Source: Plantago elongata (lineage: Eukaryota > Streptophyta > Magnoliopsida > Lamiales > Plantaginaceae). From it: a stretch of 30,892 nt of DNA. The stretch's first letter is position 1, and each line of letters starts with the position of its first letter. The position numbers were made by a program, and so were the translations under genes. The notes under the pieces were generated by a model. It ran no database searches, was not told where the DNA came from, and saw only the letters and a list, made by a program, of their open reading frames with translations. Location of the stretch: NCBI GenBank assembly GCA_036897095.1, contig JAYMSP010001558.1, forward strand, positions 1 to 30,892, given 5' to 3'. Of the stretch, positions 29,108-30,892 are shown one piece after another.

Positions 29108-29813
29108 AATTCAAACATAGTTGAGAGTGATCTCTATTTATAGATCTCGAAAATATAAAATTGTTAGTGATTTTAATTTATTTTTTACATTTTTATTTTT
29201 CAAGTTATAAATATTTTAAAGTGGACAAAACTTAAGTTTAAAAACAAAAAAAAAAGATAGATGAGAAGGTGGCATGTGGCTATAAAAAGGAAAAGGATTG
29301 GAGGTGTTTATTGTTCTTTAAAGGTCTAATATGTACATTCAACACTGCAATTGTAGTGATTTGATAAAACAAATTTTGATCAAATAAAAATGTAAGCAAG
29401 GGAGTCACATTGTACCATTTGGTATCTCTCCATCTATTTCGTTATAGGAGTCTTACTAATGCATACTAATCCACAACACTTATTTCAATCTGAAAGGGCT
29501 ACCATACAGTACAATGTAATTCACTTGCTTACATTTTTATTTGAGTAAAATTTGTTTCATCAAATCACTACAAGTTTAATGTTGAATGTACATATTTTGC
29601 TTCTTAAAGTACAATAAACACCTCAAAGACTTATCCTTCTTATTGACACATGTCACGTTTACATTCATCATTTTTCTTATTTTTAAATTTTAGTTTTGTC
29701 CACTTTAAAATGTTTATAACTTAAAAAATAAAAATGTAAAAAATAAATAAAAATCACCAACAATTTTATATTTTCGAGAGCTATAAATAGAGATCAATCT
29801 CTATGTTTGAATT
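29108..29813. mobile_element. Foldback element with inverted arms of about 315 bp
   Basis: Left arm 29108-29424 and right arm 29500-29813 are inverted copies along their full length with scattered mismatches and small indels, separated by a loop of about 75 bp. Matching landmarks are AATTCAAACATAG at the left end against CTATGTTTGAATT at the right; CTCTATTTATAG with TATAAATAGAG; AAAGTGGACAAAAC with GTTTTGTCCACTTT; GGTGTTTATTG with CAATAAACACC; and AAAAATGTAAGCAAG with CTTGCTTACATTTTT. No ORF lies inside. The borders are uncertain, because related sequence continues to about 29865 on the right, and no clear target duplication was found. This is a large MITE or foldback (Mutator- or hAT-like) by structure only. 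Confidence 0.82.
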
Positions 29814-29865
29814 ATTATTTTGATATGTATAAAAATCACTAACAATTTTATTTGAATCTTAAAAA
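29768..29865 (-). repeat. Inverted-repeat partner of 30468-30562, overlapping the foldback right arm
   Basis: This segment, ending TTTTATTTGAATCTTA, is matched in reverse by 30468-30562, which begins TAAGATTCAAATAAAG. Shared landmarks include ATTTTCGAGA.CTATAAATAGAGA, TATRTTTGAATTA and AAAAATCACTAACAA / TTGTTAGTGATTTTT-like blocks. The two copies enclose the minisatellite. It shows that the family sequence of the foldback arm extends past 29813. Confidence 0.65.
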
Positions 29866-29966
29866 ATAATAAAATAATTCTAAAAATACAATGTTACTAA
29901 TTTTAACTTTTAAACACTCTTATAAATATCTTGAAAATATAAGAATAATCATTTATATTAAAAAAT

Positions 29967-30380
29967 ATCGATACCCAAATCTGATGCTCGATACTCGTGT
30001 TCGATGTCCTTTCTTCGTGTCTGATTTCCGTCACCTGTCTCCGATGCACGGTACCCGTGTTTGATGTCCGATATCCAATATCCGTAGCAATGCCCGATAA
30101 CCGTAACCATTGTCCGGTAAGTGTTCGATGTCCAGTTCGGTATTCGAGTTCAATGCTCGATACTCGTGTTCGTGCCTGGTATATGTATCCAATGTCCGTC
30201 ACCCGTGTTTGATGTTCGATATCCATAAGCAATGCCCGTCAACCGTACCCATTATCCGGTATCCGTCTGTCACCTGTATCCAATACACGGTACTCATGTT
30301 TGATGTCCGGTATTTGTAACCGATGCCCGGTAGCCGTACCTATTACCCGGTATATGTGTATGATGTCCAGTTCGATTACC
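29967..30380 (+). repeat. Degenerate 20-bp-unit minisatellite
   Basis: About twenty imperfect units run head to tail, approximating TTCGATGYCCGGTAYCCGTR, with occasional gaps. The CpG-rich units (ATGTCCG, GCCCGGTA, ACCCGTGT) stand out against AT-rich surroundings. A longer block, TTGATGTYCGATATCC through GCAATGCCCG to CCGGTA, recurs starting at 30061, 30209 and 30300, so there is a higher-order layer with spacings of 148 and 91 bp. Open frames across it on both strands are by-products of the repeat. Confidence 0.88.
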
Positions 30381-30467
30381 CTATATGATTATCATATCAT
30401 GTTGATAGTTTAATTATTGCTCCAATATAATAAAACTGTACTTTTGAACTCGTTTTACAATTTATTA

Positions 30468-30562
30468 AGATTCAAATAAAGTCGTTGGTGGTTTTTATAG
30501 ATCTCAAAAAATTAATTCAAATATAGTCTCTATTTATATATCTCGAAAAAATATAGTCCCTA
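30468..30562 (+). repeat. Third inverted copy of the foldback-family arm
   Basis: The sequence begins TAAGATTCAAATAAAG and continues through TTTTTATAGATCTC, ATTCAAATATAG, TCTCTATTTATATATCTCG and AAAAATATAGT. It is an inverted copy of 29768-29865 and in part a direct copy of the foldback left arm. It lies immediately left of the gypsy primer-binding site, with about 15 bp between them. Confidence 0.6.
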
Positions 30563-30576
30563 TTGGTCTGAACCGG

Positions 30577-30588
30577 GCTCTGATACCA
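30577..30588 (-). other. LTR-retrotransposon primer-binding site (initiator tRNA-Met)
   Basis: On the minus strand this reads TGGTATCAGAGC, the perfect complement of the plant initiator methionine tRNA 3' end that primes reverse transcription. It starts three bases (GAG) after the LTR end TGTTACA, the usual arrangement. The element is therefore in minus orientation, with its 5' LTR to the right and its internal region to the left. Confidence 0.88.
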
Positions 30589-30591
30589 CTC

Positions 30592-30892
30592 TGTAACAGC
30601 CCGGGATCAGGTCTAGACGTCAAGGATTGTGACGAATATTACAAGTACATTTTATTTAAAGTATTAAAAACATTATCCATTACAAGCCGATTGTTCAGGA
30701 TAACTAAACTGAAATCAAACCAAAACACACACACATTTAACTAAACCAGCAGCGGAAGACAGTCAGTCCGTCTGGCACTCTACCCCAAGCTCGCCTTCGT
30801 GCTCAAAATCTGGGAAAAGCAAAATATTGGAAACATGGAGAGTGTCAGTCACAAGGACTCAGTGAGGACAATCAGGCATGCATGAGTATGCG
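30592..30892 (-). mobile_element. Ty3/gypsy-type 5' LTR, partial (continues off the right edge)
   Basis: The plus strand at 30592 reads TGTAACAGCCCGGG; on the minus strand the LTR ends CCCGGGCTGTTACA and is followed by the primer-binding site. This GGGCTGTTACA end is common in plant gypsy LTRs. Going inward on the minus strand the LTR has a T/G-rich stretch, AATAAAATGTACTTGTAATA (a possible polyadenylation region, about 30636-30660) and a CTTCCGCTGCTGG segment near 30750. No gag or pol sequence follows on the left, where repeats start at once, so the element is either truncated or non-autonomous. The outer LTR end is not in the window. Confidence 0.8.

Noticed and set aside
29903..30319. Overlapping 69-109-residue ORFs on both strands
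   Set aside because: They lie within the 20-bp minisatellite and arise from its period and lack of stop codons, not from coding constraint.
29967..30380. CRISPR-like array
   Set aside because: There are no unique spacers and the units are contiguous and diverged; the setting is a plant nuclear genome.

Overview
The window is nuclear DNA of a flowering plant, most likely a eudicot. The evidence is spliced genes with GT-AG introns, plant-specific families (group I formin, PPR proteins, type I MADS-box, SRC2-like C2 protein, peroxisomal acyl-CoA oxidase 4), AT-rich intergenic DNA, MITEs and LTR-retrotransposon remains. I cannot name the species. Nothing suggests a bacterial, organellar or viral origin, and no operon-like or CRISPR-like system is present.

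Layout, left to right. 1-850: a TA microsatellite and the degraded 3' end of a Ty1/copia retrotransposon with a short LTR. 1048-1722 (+): an SRC2-like C2-domain protein. 3023-4078 (-): a heavily broken PLS-class PPR pseudogene. 4358-4908 (-): a two-exon core histone H2A gene whose upstream region (to about 5190) carries E2F-, CCAAT- and octamer-like motifs and a TATA box. 5502-5805: a possible hAT-like MITE made of GGTTAT-type sequence. 7772-11049 (-): a four-exon group I formin. 12670-13802: one or two further MITEs. 14423-17551 (+): a large intronless P-class PPR gene that looks like the counterpart of Arabidopsis At5g14770. 19914-20017: a Tourist-like MITE. 21261-23735 (+): a decayed acyl-CoA oxidase 4 (ACX4) copy that has lost an internal exon block. 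24610-24922: a tandem duplication just upstream of a type I MADS-box gene at 25091-26236 (+), which carries an in-frame stop and a probable frameshift. 28400-30892: nested repeats, with a candidate LINE tail, a roughly 700-bp foldback element, related inverted copies around a 20-bp-unit minisatellite, and a minus-strand Ty3/gypsy LTR with its tRNA-Met primer-binding site.

The genes do not form a pathway. They are independent nuclear loci: chromatin (H2A), actin nucleation at the plasma membrane (formin), organellar RNA processing (PPR), and membrane or calcium signalling (C2). Three of the seven recognisable protein-coding loci are broken (PLS-PPR, ACX4, MADS), so this stretch appears to collect decaying duplicates and transposon debris.

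I found no convincing undescribed biological system. The least explained structure is the 29.1-30.6 kb block, where inverted copies of one AT-rich sequence surround a CG-richer minisatellite and abut a retrotransposon primer-binding site. Family assignments come from reading the translated sequence against remembered family consensus. No database search was run.
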